From: Pseudomonas nitroreducens NBRC 12694
GTDB taxonomy: Bacteria > Pseudomonadota > Gammaproteobacteria > Pseudomonadales > Pseudomonadaceae
Length of the DNA: 64,000 nt
Direction of reading: 5' to 3'
Assembly: GCF_002091755.1 (NCBI RefSeq)
Contig: NZ_BDAI01000004.1
Location: forward strand, 434,001 to 498,000
Of the stretch, positions 7,530 to 16,407 are shown in pieces. A program made the translations under genes and the position numbers. Below the pieces are notes generated by a model. The model was not told the DNA's origin, did no database searches, and saw only the letters and a program-made list of their open reading frames with translations. Every line of letters starts with the position of its first letter. Within the stretch, counting starts at the first letter, position 1.

Positions 7530-8437
7530 CGGTCCTGCTCCAGTTCCGCCTGCAGCCAGTCGACGAAGCGCTGCACCAGGCGCATGCGCCGTTTGCGCTC
7601 GGGCAATACGGCGTAATAGCCGAATCGCGATTGCAGCGACCCGGCGATGGGCCGGCACAGTAACCCCTGTTCCAGCAGTTCGTCGACCAGGTGCCGCCAG
7701 CCGATGGCCACGCCCTGCCCGGCGATGGCCGCCTGGATCAGCAGGGTGTAGTTGTCGAAACGCAACCCGGCCGGGCCCGGCGCCGAGTCGATGGCCAGTT
7801 CGCGATAAACGCCAGTCCAGTCGAACCACCGACTGGAGGCTTCGGGTTTCAGGTGCAGCGTCGGCAAGGCCGTGAGCGCCTGGGGCGACAGCGGCAGTTC
7901 GCGGCCTGCCACCAGGCGCGGGCTGCACACCGGGAATACTTCCTCGCTGAACAGCCGCAGCGCTTCGCCATGCTTGAAGCGCCCGTCACCGAAGGCAATG
8001 GCGACATCGATATCGCTGCGCAGGGAAATCGGGCTGCGATCACTGCTGATCAAACCGACATCCAGCTCCGGGTGTGCCTGGCGGAAGCGCGGCAGGCGCG
8101 GCATCAGCCAGTAGGCGGCGAAGGCGAAGTCGGTGGCGACCTGCAGCACTTCGTGGGGGTTTTTCGCGGTCACCGCAGCGATGCCGGCGTCGATGCTCTC
8201 CAACCCCGCCTGAACGTGCTGCTGCAGCACCTGCCCACTTTCGGTCAAGGCGATGCCGCGGTGGATGCGGTCGAACAGGCGCACTGCCAGCAGCTTCTCC
8301 AGGCGCTTGATCTGCTGGCTGACCGCCGGCTGGGTGGTGCCCAGCTCACCGGCGGCGGCGGTGAAGCTCAGCAGCCGGGCCGCGGACTCGAACACGCGCA
8401 GCAGTTCCAGCGGCACGCTCAAGACTGGCTCACGCAT
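7526..8437 (-). CDS. LysR-family regulator, probable choline-sulfate utilisation regulator
   Basis: 303 residues. The N-terminal winged helix (FTAAAGELGTTQPAVSQQIKRLEKLLAVRLFDR, residues ~25-58) is classical LysR; the remainder is the periplasmic-binding-like effector domain (IAFGDGRFKHGEALRLFSEEVFPVCSP, GQGVAIGWRHLV). It is divergent from betC across 114 bp, the standard LysR geometry. The same LysR-betC pairing occurs in other pseudomonads, so control of betC by choline, choline-O-sulfate or a metabolite is likely but inferred. A T-N11-A palindrome (ATAAGTGGACGTTAT, 8436-8450) overlaps its own start, which would allow autoregulation. Confidence 0.88.
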   Translation of the reverse strand: MREPVLSVPLELLRVFESAARLLSFTAAAGELGTTQPAVSQQIKRLEKLLAVRLFDRIHRGIALTESGQVLQQHVQAGLESIDAGIAAVTAKNPHEVLQVATDFAFAAYWLMPRLPRFRQAHPELDVGLISSDRSPISLRSDIDVAIAFGDGRFKHGEALRLFSEEVFPVCSPRLVAGRELPLSPQALTALPTLHLKPEASSRWFDWTGVYRELAIDSAPGPAGLRFDNYTLLIQAAIAGQGVAIGWRHLVDELLEQGLLCRPIAGSLQSRFGYYAVLPERKRRMRLVQRFVDWLQAELEQDR

Positions 8438-8471
8438 AAGTGGACGTTATCCGAAGCATGCCGTGCCATGC
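8436..8471. promoter_or_regulatory. LysR-type operator candidates between regulator and betC
   Basis: ATAAGTGGACGTTAT at 8436-8450 is an ATAA-N7-TTAT palindrome containing a T-N11-A core. GCATG-CCGTGC-CATGC at 8456-8471 is a second inverted repeat. Both lie in the divergent gap, where LysR proteins normally bind. Confidence 0.4.
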
Positions 8472-8551
8472 GCTTTACCCCGTATTCAGCAGGAAACAGA
8501 CTCATGACCAACAGCATCCCATAACAGCGCCAACAGGATAAGCCCAACGCC

Positions 8552-10063
8552 ATGAAGCGCCCGAACATTCTCTTCATCATGGCCGACCAGATGGCCGCGC
8601 CGCTCCTGCCCTTCTACGACGCCCAGTCGCCGATCAAGCTGCCTCACCTCTCGCGCCTCGCCGGTGAAGGCGTGGTGTTCGACTCGGCCTACTGCAACAG
8701 CCCGCTCTGCGCGCCCTCGCGCTTCACCCTGGTCAGCGGCCAGTTGCCGACCAAAATCGGCGCCTGGGACAACGCCGCCGATTTTGCCGCCGACATCCCC
8801 ACCTACGCGCACTACCTGCGCCGCCTGGGCTACCGCACCGCGCTGTCGGGCAAGATGCATTTCTGCGGCCCGGACCAGTTGCACGGCTACGAAGAACGCC
8901 TGACCAGCGACATCTACCCCGCCGACTACGGCTGGGCGGTGAACTGGGACGAGCCGGACGTGCGCCCGAGCTGGTATCACAACACGTCCTCGGTGCTACA
9001 GGCCGGCCCGTGCGTGCGCACCAACCAGCTCGACTTCGACGAGGAAGTGGTGTTCAAGGCGCGCCAGTACCTCTACGACCATGTGCGCGAACACCCCGAG
9101 CAGCCGTTCTGCCTCACCGTGTCCATGACCCACCCGCACGACCCCTACACCATCCCGCGCGAGTACTGGGACCTGTACCGCGACGAGGACATCCCGCTGC
9201 CCTCGGTAGAGATCGCCCAGGGCGAGCAGGACCCGCACTCGCAGCGGCTGCTCAAGGTGATCGACCTGTGGGGCCAGAAGATGCCCGAGGAGAAGGTACG
9301 CGCCGCCCGCCGCGCCTACTTCGGCGCGTGCAGCTATGTCGATGCGCAGATCGGCGCGCTGCTGCGCACCCTGGAGGATTGCAACCTGAGCGATGACACC
9401 CTGATCGTGTTCTCCGGCGACCACGGCGACATGCTGGGCGAGCGCGGCCTCTGGTACAAAATGCACTGGTTCGAGATGGCCGCCCGTGTGCCGCTGCTGG
9501 TGCACGCGCCCAGGCGTTTCGCGCCACGCCGGGTCGGCGAATCAGTGTCCACCGTCGACCTGCTGCCAACCCTCGTCGAGCTGGCCGGCGGGCAGGTCGA
9601 GCCCGGCGTCGACCTCGACGGCCGCTCGCTGCTGCCACACCTGCAAGGCGTTGGCGGCCACGACGAGGTGATCGGCGAATACACCGCCGAAGGCACCGTC
9701 AGCCCGCTGATGATGATCCGCCGCGGCGACTTCAAGTTCATCTACTCCGAGCAGGACCCGTGCCTGCTGTTCGACGTGAAGAACGACCCACGCGAACTGG
9801 AAAACCTCATGGATTCGCCGGCCCACGCCAATCGGGTACGCGACCTGCTGGGTGAAGCCCGCGCGCGCTGGGACGTGCCGGCCATCACCCGGCAAGTGCT
9901 GGCCAGCCAACGCCGTCGCCGGCTGGTGGCCGACGCGCTGACCCATGGCACGCTGAAAAGCTGGGACCACCAACCCATGGTCGACGCCAGCCAGCAGTAC
10001 ATGCGCAACCACATCGACCTCGACGATCTGGAGCGCCGCGCGCGCTATCCGCAACCGAAATAA
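8552..10063 (+). CDS. betC: Choline-sulfatase
   Basis: 503 residues. Hydrolyses choline-O-sulfate to choline and sulfate in the cytoplasm. The type I sulfatase signature CAPSR has Cys53 as the residue converted to formylglycine. Metal ligands include Asp12 of MADQM and the GDHGD motif at 289-293. FILMADQ-type start, KMHFCGPDQLHGYEERLTSD and the long C-terminal extension ending in HIDLDDLERRARYPQP are typical of BetC rather than general arylsulfatases. The LysR gene is divergent; a choline-type binding protein and a SulP permease follow downstream on the same strand with short gaps. Together they form a choline-sulfate use unit supplying choline (for glycine betaine) and sulfur. Confidence 0.95.
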   Translation: MKRPNILFIMADQMAAPLLPFYDAQSPIKLPHLSRLAGEGVVFDSAYCNSPLCAPSRFTLVSGQLPTKIGAWDNAADFAADIPTYAHYLRRLGYRTALSGKMHFCGPDQLHGYEERLTSDIYPADYGWAVNWDEPDVRPSWYHNTSSVLQAGPCVRTNQLDFDEEVVFKARQYLYDHVREHPEQPFCLTVSMTHPHDPYTIPREYWDLYRDEDIPLPSVEIAQGEQDPHSQRLLKVIDLWGQKMPEEKVRAARRAYFGACSYVDAQIGALLRTLEDCNLSDDTLIVFSGDHGDMLGERGLWYKMHWFEMAARVPLLVHAPRRFAPRRVGESVSTVDLLPTLVELAGGQVEPGVDLDGRSLLPHLQGVGGHDEVIGEYTAEGTVSPLMMIRRGDFKFIYSEQDPCLLFDVKNDPRELENLMDSPAHANRVRDLLGEARARWDVPAITRQVLASQRRRRLVADALTHGTLKSWDHQPMVDASQQYMRNHIDLDDLERRARYPQPK

Positions 10064-10093
10064 CAACCACAACACGCCGAAGGGGAAGGGAGC

Positions 10094-11029
10094 ATGAAGA
10101 ACACCGTACGAAGAGCATCGACGCTGTTGCTGGCCGGCGCACTCGCGCTGGGCGGCCCGCTGGCCCGGGCCGAAGATGAAGCCTGCAGTACGGTGAAACT
10201 GGCCGATCCGGGCTGGACCGACATCGCCGTCACCAACGGCATCGCCGCCTTCCTCCTCGAAGGCCTGGGCTACCAGGTGAAGATCGACACTCTCTCGGTG
10301 CCCATCACCTACGGCGGCCTGCGCGACGGCCAGGTGGACGCCTTCCTCGGCAACTGGATGCCGGCGCAGCAGGGCTTCTTTGATCAGTTCATCGCCAGCA
10401 AGCAGGTCACCCAGTTGGCGAAGAACCTCCAGGGCACCGAGTTCACCCTGGCCGTACCGACCTACGTGTGGAACGCGGGCGTGAAAACCTTCGCCGACCT
10501 GGGCCAGCACGCTGACCAGTTCAACAAGAAGATCTACGGCATCGGCTCAGGCGCGCCAGCCAACCAGTCGATCCAGAAGATGATCAGCGGCGACGAGTTC
10601 GGCCTGGGCGGCTGGAAGCTGGTGGAGTCCAGCGAACAGGCGATGCTCGCCGAGGTAGGCCGCGCGGTGAAGCGTGATCGCTGGGTGGTGTTCCTCGGCT
10701 GGACGCCGCACCCGATGAACGTCAAATACGACATGAAATACCTCACCGGCGGCGAGAAGTACTTCGGCAGCACCGGCAGCGTGTTCACCGTCACCCGCAA
10801 CGGCTACGCCGAGCAGTGCCCGAACAGCGGCAAGCTACTGGCCAACCTGTCCTTCGACCTGAAGATGGAGAACGCCATCATGGCCCAGGTGCTGGAGAAG
10901 AATATGAAGAACCCCGACGCGGTGAAGGCCTGGATCAAGGCCAATCCGCAGAGCCTCGACACCTGGCTTGAAGGCGTGAAGACCCGCGACGGCGGTGACG
11001 CGCTGGCCGCCGTGAAGGCCAAGCTGTAG
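10094..11029 (+). CDS. ABC-type choline (or choline-sulfate) substrate-binding protein, ChoX-like
   Basis: 311 residues with a Sec signal peptide (LLLAGALALGGPLARAEDEA). The mature protein has the OpuAC/ChoX pattern: VKLADPGWTDIAVTNGIAAFL, DAFLGNWMPA, YGIGSGAPANQSIQKM and FLGWTPHPMN. The aromatic residues near these motifs form the box that holds a trimethylammonium group. GGGAAGGGAG precedes the ATG. It lies 30 bp after betC and 7 bp before the SulP gene. No ATPase or permease of an ABC importer is nearby, so it must borrow a transporter core elsewhere or work in another way. Ligand could be choline or choline-O-sulfate. Confidence 0.9.
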   Translation: MKNTVRRASTLLLAGALALGGPLARAEDEACSTVKLADPGWTDIAVTNGIAAFLLEGLGYQVKIDTLSVPITYGGLRDGQVDAFLGNWMPAQQGFFDQFIASKQVTQLAKNLQGTEFTLAVPTYVWNAGVKTFADLGQHADQFNKKIYGIGSGAPANQSIQKMISGDEFGLGGWKLVESSEQAMLAEVGRAVKRDRWVVFLGWTPHPMNVKYDMKYLTGGEKYFGSTGSVFTVTRNGYAEQCPNSGKLLANLSFDLKMENAIMAQVLEKNMKNPDAVKAWIKANPQSLDTWLEGVKTRDGGDALAAVKAKL

Positions 11030-11036
11030 GCCTTCG

Positions 11037-12596
11037 ATGGAACGTCTGATCCGCCTGTTGCCCTTCATTGCCTGGCTGCCGCAGGTCACGGGGCGCGATG
11101 TGCGCCGTGACCTGGGCGTCGGCCTTTCCGGTGCAGTGCTCGCCCTGCCGCAGTCCATGGCCTATGCGCTGATCGCCGGGCTACCGGCGGAGTACGGCTT
11201 GTACGCAGCGATGCTGCCGGTGCTGATCGCCTGCCTGTGGGGCTCGTCGAAGCACATGGTCGGCGGACCGACGGCGGCGATCTCGGTGGTGCTGTTCACC
11301 GCCATCGCCCCGCTGGCGCCGCCGGGCAGCGCGCAGTTCATCCAGTACGCGCTGCTGCTGACCTTCCTCGCCGGATTGTTCCAGTGGTTACTGGGCATGC
11401 TGCGCTTCGGCGTGCTGGTGAACTTCGTCTCGCACTCGGTGCTGCTGGGCTTCACCTGCGGCGCCGCGCTGGTGATCGTCATCGGCCAATTGCCCTATCT
11501 GCTCGGCATCACCACGGGCGGGCAGGGCACGGCGCTGACCAGTGCCGCCGCGCTGTGGTGGAAGCTGCCGCAGTTCCATGGGCCTTCGTTGCTGGTCGGC
11601 CTGTTTAGCCTGGCGCTGAGTCTGATGGTGAAACGCCTGTGGCGGCGCGGGCCAGCGCTGCTGGTCGGCCTGATCGGCGCCAGCACACTGGTCTGGACGA
11701 TGCCGGCGACCTTTGCCGGTGTCGCCAGGGTCGCCGCCTTCCGCAGCGCACTGCCGCCATTCAGCCCGTTGCCGTTCGACCTGTCGGCGATTGCCCAGTT
11801 GCTCCCCGCCGCCGTGGCCTGCGGCATGCTCGGGCTGGTGACCAGCCTATCGATTGCCCGCGCACTGGCGACCCGCTCGCATCAGCCGCTGGATGCCAAT
11901 CAGGAGGTGCGTGCACAGGGGTTGTCCAACCTGATCGGGCCGTGGCTGTCCGGCACGCTGTCCGCTGGCTCCTTCACCCGCTCCGGGCTGAACCAGGATG
12001 CCGGCGCGCGCACGCCGCTGGCCGGGGTCTTCTCGGCACTGTGGGTGGCGCTGCTGGCGGTGGCGGGCGCTGGATTGATCACGCACATTCCGTTGCCGGC
12101 CATGGCCGCCGGCATCCTGCTGATCTGCTGGAATCTGGTTGATCGCCCGGCTTTGCGCGCCTTGTGGAAAGGCAGCCGCGCGGAATCCCTGGTGATGCTG
12201 CTGACCCTCGGCGCCACGCTGCTGCTGCCGCTGCAGAATGCCATCTACGCGGGCGTGCTGGCCTCGCTGTTCTTCTACCTCAAGCGCACCTCGCAGCCGC
12301 GCGTGCAGCACTGGGAGCGCGAGGACGAGGAGGTGCTGCGCATCGAAGGCTCGATCTTCTTCGGCGCCTGCGACTACCTGCAGAAACGGATGCAGCACAG
12401 CCGCAGCGAACGCCTCGTGCTGGACGCCCACCACGTCAACTTCATCGATTTCGCCGGCGCGCAGATGCTTCAGCAGGAGGCTCGGCGCCTCGCGAGCGAA
12501 GGCCGCTGTCTGGTACTGCGCAACGCCCGGCCACGGGTGCGCGCGGAGCTGGAAAGGCAGATGGGGAAGGGCGCAGTGTTGCAGGTCGAGGAATAG
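11037..12596 (+). CDS. SulP-family anion permease with STAS domain
   Basis: 519 residues. Ten or more hydrophobic segments occupy residues ~20-400, including the SulP signature region (ALPQSMAYALIAGLPAEYGLYAAMLPVLIA) and the GPTAAISVVL and GSFTRSGLNQDAGARTPLAG motifs. A C-terminal STAS domain (~residues 425-519; LRIEGSIFFGACDYL, LVLDAHHVNFIDFAGAQML) completes it. Family members carry sulfate, bicarbonate or other anions. In this operon it could move sulfate released by BetC or choline-sulfate itself; sequence alone cannot decide. The start is 7 bp after the binding-protein stop. Confidence 0.92.
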   Translation: MERLIRLLPFIAWLPQVTGRDVRRDLGVGLSGAVLALPQSMAYALIAGLPAEYGLYAAMLPVLIACLWGSSKHMVGGPTAAISVVLFTAIAPLAPPGSAQFIQYALLLTFLAGLFQWLLGMLRFGVLVNFVSHSVLLGFTCGAALVIVIGQLPYLLGITTGGQGTALTSAAALWWKLPQFHGPSLLVGLFSLALSLMVKRLWRRGPALLVGLIGASTLVWTMPATFAGVARVAAFRSALPPFSPLPFDLSAIAQLLPAAVACGMLGLVTSLSIARALATRSHQPLDANQEVRAQGLSNLIGPWLSGTLSAGSFTRSGLNQDAGARTPLAGVFSALWVALLAVAGAGLITHIPLPAMAAGILLICWNLVDRPALRALWKGSRAESLVMLLTLGATLLLPLQNAIYAGVLASLFFYLKRTSQPRVQHWEREDEEVLRIEGSIFFGACDYLQKRMQHSRSERLVLDAHHVNFIDFAGAQMLQQEARRLASEGRCLVLRNARPRVRAELERQMGKGAVLQVEE

Positions 12597-12636
12597 AGCC
12601 GGCAGCCACTGTCGGAGCCCACTCCCAAATCGGTGT

Positions 12637-13458
12637 TCAGCCCTTGAGCTGCGCCCTCAGCTCATCCAGCACCGGCGCCGAATCCGGCCGTACGCCGCGC
12701 CACAGCAGGAAGGCTTCCGCCGCCTGTTCCACCAGCATGCCCAGCCCGTCGATGCAGCGCGCCGCACCGTGTTCGGCAGCCCAGCGGTTGAAGGCGGTCA
12801 CGTCCTTGCCGTACATCATGTCGTAGCAGACGGTGTGGCCCGGCTCGATCAAAGCGGGAGCAATGGGCGGCAGCTCGCCGGCAAGGGAAGCCGAGGTGCC
12901 GTTGACGATCAGGTCGAAGGGCTCGGCGCGCAGATCGAATCCGCCGCCGCGCACATTACCCAGGTCCTTGAACTCCTCGGCCAGTTGCTCAGCCTTGAAC
13001 GCGGTGCGGTTGGCAATGACGATGCAGGCCGGCTGCTCGGCGAGGAAGGGTTCGAGAATGCCGCGTACCGCGCCGCCGGCGCCCAGCACCAGGATGCGCG
13101 CGCCGCGCAGTACGACCCCGTGATTCACCGTCAGGTCGCGGGTCAGCCCGGCGCCATCGGTGTTGTCACCCAGCAGGCCGCCGCCTTCCAGCTTCTTCAG
13201 GGTATTCACCGCACCGGCCCGGCGCGCGCGTTCGCTCAGCTCGGTGGCCAGGCGGTAGGCGTCTTCCTTGAACGGCACGGTGACGTTGCCGCCCAGGCCC
13301 TCAACGAAGAACTCGCGGGCGTTCCCGGCGAAGTCATTCAGCGGCGCCAAGCGCGCGTCATAGCTCAGCACCTGGCCGGTCTGCTCGGCGAACAGGCGGT
13401 GAATCTGCGGCGACTTGCTGTGGCCGATGGGGTTGCCGAAGACGCAGTAGCGGTCCAT
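12637..13458 (-). CDS. aroE: Shikimate dehydrogenase (NADP+)
   Basis: 273 residues. Reduces 3-dehydroshikimate to shikimate in aromatic amino acid synthesis. The N-terminal substrate domain shows VFGNPIGHSKSPQIHRLF (shikimate-binding Ser pair) and GGNVTVPFKE with the catalytic Lys. GDNTDGAGL carries the catalytic Asp. The NADP Rossmann motif LVLGAGGAVRGI and the basic ANRT loop follow. Length and motifs are those of AroE rather than YdiB. It lies downstream of hemF on the same strand, the conserved Pseudomonas hemF-aroE order, with a REP pair between them. Confidence 0.97.
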   Translation of the reverse strand: MDRYCVFGNPIGHSKSPQIHRLFAEQTGQVLSYDARLAPLNDFAGNAREFFVEGLGGNVTVPFKEDAYRLATELSERARRAGAVNTLKKLEGGGLLGDNTDGAGLTRDLTVNHGVVLRGARILVLGAGGAVRGILEPFLAEQPACIVIANRTAFKAEQLAEEFKDLGNVRGGGFDLRAEPFDLIVNGTSASLAGELPPIAPALIEPGHTVCYDMMYGKDVTAFNRWAAEHGAARCIDGLGMLVEQAAEAFLLWRGVRPDSAPVLDELRAQLKG

Positions 13459-13529
13459 GGGAAGTCCTGGAGCGAGAAGATTGGAAAGGGCAGGAGCTTG
13501 CCGGGTTTTCTATCGGGGTGCCAGACCAG

Positions 13530-13599
13530 GTTCGCGAGCAAGCTCGCTCCTACTGGCAGCTCCGAAGCCGCTCTTGTAGGAGCGAGCCTGCTCGCGAAC
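13530..13599. repeat. REP element pair between hemF and aroE
   Basis: GTTCGCGAGCAAGCTCGCTC... from 13530 and its inverse ending at 13599 are separated by 22 bp. The long hairpin sits within the presumed hemF-aroE operon and could set their relative mRNA stability. Confidence 0.85.
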
Positions 13600-13616
13600 G
13601 CCCCGAAAGATGACGG

Positions 13617-14531
13617 TCAGGCCTGCGCCAACCAGTCCCGATCCGTGAGGAAGTACTCGGTCAGGCGCGCTTCCTCGCTGCCCGGTTCCGGCTTCCAGTC
13701 GTAGCCCCAACGTACCTGCGGCGGCAGGGACATGAGGATCGATTCGGTGCGCCCGCCCGACTGCAGGCCGAACAGGGTGCCGCGGTCGTAGACCAGGTTG
13801 AATTCGACGTAGCGGCCGCGGCGGAAGGCCTGGAACTCGCGCTGCTGCTCGGTGTACGGGGTGTTCTTGCGCTTGCGCACGATGGGCAGGTAGGCGGAGA
13901 GGTAGGCGTCGCCGATGGCCCGCAGGAAGGCGAAGCTGGTGTCGAAGTCCCACTGGTTCAGGTCGTCGAAGAACAGGCCGCCCACACCGCGCGGCTCGTT
14001 GCGGTGCTTGATGTGGAAGTAGCGGTCGCACCATTCCTTGTAGCGCGGGTAGACGTCCTCGCCGAACGGCGCGCAGGCGTCGCGGGCGACCTGGTGCCAG
14101 AGCACGCAGTCTTCTTCGTGGGCGTAGTAGGGCGTCAGGTCGAAACCGCCACCGAACCACCACACGGCCTCTTCCCCTGCCTTCTCGGCGATGAAGAAGC
14201 GCACGTTGGCGTGGGAGGTTGGCACGTGCGGATTGGTCGGGTGGATCACCAGCGACACGCCCAGCGCCTGGAAGCCGCGGCCGGCCAATTCGGGCCGGTG
14301 TGCGCTGGCGGACGGCGGCAAACCGCTGCCGAATACATGGGAGAAATTCACCCCGCCTTTCTCGATCAGGGCACCGTCGCCGATCACCCGCGTACGACCG
14401 CCGCCGCCGGCCGGACGCTGCCAGGCGTCTTCGACGAAGCGTGCGCTGCCGTCCTCGGCTTCGAGTGCGGCGCAGATGCGGTCTTGCAGGTCGAGCAGGT
14501 AGGCCTTCACGGCCTCGATGCGGTCGGTCAC
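13617..14531 (-). CDS. hemF: Oxygen-dependent coproporphyrinogen III oxidase
   Basis: 304 residues. Converts coproporphyrinogen III to protoporphyrinogen IX with O2 in haem synthesis. I chose the GTG at 14531 (reading MTDRIEAVKAYLLDLQDRI) with an AAGGTG site just upstream. The frame continues to 14648 but adds residues foreign to the family. Signature stretches: GGGGRTRVIGDG, GVNFSHVFG, NPHVPTSHANVRFF, WWFGGGFDLTPYY and GRYVEFNLVYDRGT, with the His residues required for activity. First gene before aroE, divergent from qor. Confidence 0.96.
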   Translation of the reverse strand: MTDRIEAVKAYLLDLQDRICAALEAEDGSARFVEDAWQRPAGGGGRTRVIGDGALIEKGGVNFSHVFGSGLPPSASAHRPELAGRGFQALGVSLVIHPTNPHVPTSHANVRFFIAEKAGEEAVWWFGGGFDLTPYYAHEEDCVLWHQVARDACAPFGEDVYPRYKEWCDRYFHIKHRNEPRGVGGLFFDDLNQWDFDTSFAFLRAIGDAYLSAYLPIVRKRKNTPYTEQQREFQAFRRGRYVEFNLVYDRGTLFGLQSGGRTESILMSLPPQVRWGYDWKPEPGSEEARLTEYFLTDRDWLAQA

Positions 14532-14713
14532 GAGAATCACCTTGGAGCGGGAAAGCCACGCGTGGCGCGGGCCGGAGCGGGATTTAAGAGCGAAAACGGG
14601 CGCAAGCATACCATCGCCGCCGGCAAAGCTGGTCTTGACGGCCGTCAAGCTGGCGGCTTGGATGAAAGTCTTTTCCCCGGCGAGGCAGAGCCTCGCGCCA
14701 TCAGGAGAGCGAC

Positions 14714-15691
14714 ATGGCCAAGCGTGTTCAATTCGCCAAGACCGGCGGCCCGGAAGTCCTCGAAATCGTCGACTACACCCCCGCCGAGCCCGGCCCCAAC
14801 GAGGTGCGGGTGCGCAACCGCGCCATCGGCCTGAATTTCATCGATACCTACTACCGTAGCGGCCTGTATCCCGCACCGGCGATGCCGTCAGGGGTTGGCA
14901 CCGAAGGCGCCGGCGAGGTGGAGGCGGTGGGCAGCGCGGTGACCAACGTGAAGGTCGGCGACCGCGTCGGCTACGCCACCGGCCCGCTGGGCGCCTACAG
15001 CGAGCAGCACACGCTGCCGGCCGCCAGCGTGGTGAAGCTGCCCGATGCGATCACCTTCGAGCAGGCCGCCGCCGTCATGCTCAAGGGCCTGACCGTGCAG
15101 TACCTGCTGCGCCAGACCTACAACGTGCAGCCGGGCCAGACCATCCTCTGGCACGCGGCCGCCGGCGGCGTCGGGCTGATCGCCTGCCAGTGGGCAAAGG
15201 CCATCGGCGCACACCTGATCGGCACCGTCAGCTCGGCGGCCAAGGCGGCGCTGGCGAAATCCCACGGTGCCTGGCAGACCATCGACTACAGCCACGAGAA
15301 CGTGGTCGAGCGCGTGCTGGCGCTGACCGACGGCAAGAAGTGCCCGGTGGTCTACGACTCGGTGGGCAAGGATACCTGGCTGACTTCGCTGGACTGCACC
15401 GCGCCGCGCGGCCTGGTAGTGAGCTTTGGCAACGCCTCCGGCCCGGTGGACGGGGTGAACCTGGGCATCCTCTCGCAGAAGGGCTCGCTCTACGTCACCC
15501 GCCCGACGCTGTTCGGCTACGCCAGCACGCCGGAACGCCTGCAAGCCATGGCGGACGACCTGTTCGACATGATCACCAGCGGCAAGGTGAGGGTGGAGAT
15601 CAACCAGCGCTTCAGTCTGGCCGAGGCGGCCAAGGCGCAGACGGAGCTGGCGGCGCGGCGTACCACCGGCTCGACCATTCTGCTGCCCTGA
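14714..15691 (+). CDS. qor: NADPH:quinone oxidoreductase (zeta-crystallin/Qor type)
   Basis: 325 residues, medium-chain dehydrogenase/reductase without structural zinc. MAKRVQFAKTGGPEVLEIVDY starts the GroES-like domain; AIGLNFIDTYYRSGLY and GTEGAGEVEAVG are typical of Qor. The nucleotide-binding stretch is WHAAAGGVGLIACQWAKAIG. One-electron reduction of quinones with NADPH is the family activity. AGGAGAGCGAC before the ATG sets the start. Monocistronic, divergent from hemF; REP elements follow its stop. Confidence 0.94.
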   Translation: MAKRVQFAKTGGPEVLEIVDYTPAEPGPNEVRVRNRAIGLNFIDTYYRSGLYPAPAMPSGVGTEGAGEVEAVGSAVTNVKVGDRVGYATGPLGAYSEQHTLPAASVVKLPDAITFEQAAAVMLKGLTVQYLLRQTYNVQPGQTILWHAAAGGVGLIACQWAKAIGAHLIGTVSSAAKAALAKSHGAWQTIDYSHENVVERVLALTDGKKCPVVYDSVGKDTWLTSLDCTAPRGLVVSFGNASGPVDGVNLGILSQKGSLYVTRPTLFGYASTPERLQAMADDLFDMITSGKVRVEINQRFSLAEAAKAQTELAARRTTGSTILLP

Positions 15692-15701
15692 CCGGAACAG
15701 C

Positions 15702-15785
15702 GCTCGCGAGCAAGGGCTAGGCGCCCCCTCGGTCCTACAGGGTGCGGCGGTATCGCTTTTTGTAGGAGCGAGCTTGCTCGCGAAC
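15702..15785. repeat. Two REP elements of different subtype
   Basis: 15702-15740 is the long variant carrying a GGGCTAGGCGCCCCC core. 15762-15785 is the short GTAGGAGCGAGCTTGCTCGC form. They lie between the convergent qor and tsaC genes. Confidence 0.8.
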
Positions 15786-15808
15786 CGGGTCGCGTCGTGG
15801 TGACCGGC

Positions 15809-16366
15809 TTATGACGGGCGAACGGTCTCGCCGGTGCGCAGGTCGCGGATCAGGCTGGGATTGCGGCGCCCGCCCAGGGCGCCGCCGAGCACGCCGTCCA
15901 ATTCGCCCCGGAAGTACTGCTCGACGCGCAGGCGGCTGCGCGCGGCGGGGCGGCCGGCGGGGTTGGCCGATGTGGAGATCAGCGGGCCGGTGTAGCGGCA
16001 CAGTTCGCGCACCAGCGGATGATCGGTGACGCGCAGGGCAACGGTCTCGTGCTCGCCGGTCACCCACTCGGGCAGGCGCCCCTGGTGCGGCACCAGCCAG
16101 GTGTTGGGGCCGGGCCAACTGGCGGCGAGCTTGTCCTGCCAGGTTCCGGGCAAGTCGTCGAGGAGGAAGTCGAACTGGCGGATATCGCCGGCCACCACGA
16201 TCATGCCTTTTTCCACCGGCCGCGCCTTGATCGCCAGCAGGCGGTACACGGCGTCGGCGTTCCACGGGTCGCAGCCCAGGCCCCAGACGGCTTCGGTCGG
16301 ATAAGCGATCACACCGCCATCGCGCACGACCTGAGCCATGCGCTGGGTACGCCAGTTGCTGTACAT
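15809..16366 (-). CDS. tsaC: Threonylcarbamoyl-AMP synthase
   Basis: 185 residues, the short YrdC/TsaC form without the Sua5 extension. Makes threonylcarbamoyl-AMP from threonine, bicarbonate and ATP for the t6A37 modification of ANN-reading tRNAs. Motifs: VIAYPTEAVWGLGCDPWN, IKARPVEKGMIVV (KR/SxKGxP-type nucleotide site), PGPNTWLVP, VALRVTDHPLV and GPLISTSANPAGRPA. It sits just downstream of dprA on the same strand (41 bp gap), the usual dprA-tsaC order. Confidence 0.96.
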   Translation of the reverse strand: MYSNWRTQRMAQVVRDGGVIAYPTEAVWGLGCDPWNADAVYRLLAIKARPVEKGMIVVAGDIRQFDFLLDDLPGTWQDKLAASWPGPNTWLVPHQGRLPEWVTGEHETVALRVTDHPLVRELCRYTGPLISTSANPAGRPAARSRLRVEQYFRGELDGVLGGALGGRRNPSLIRDLRTGETVRPS

Positions 16367-16407
16367 CGGGAACTCCTCGGATCTGCGATGCGCGGCAGTT
16401 TACGTGC

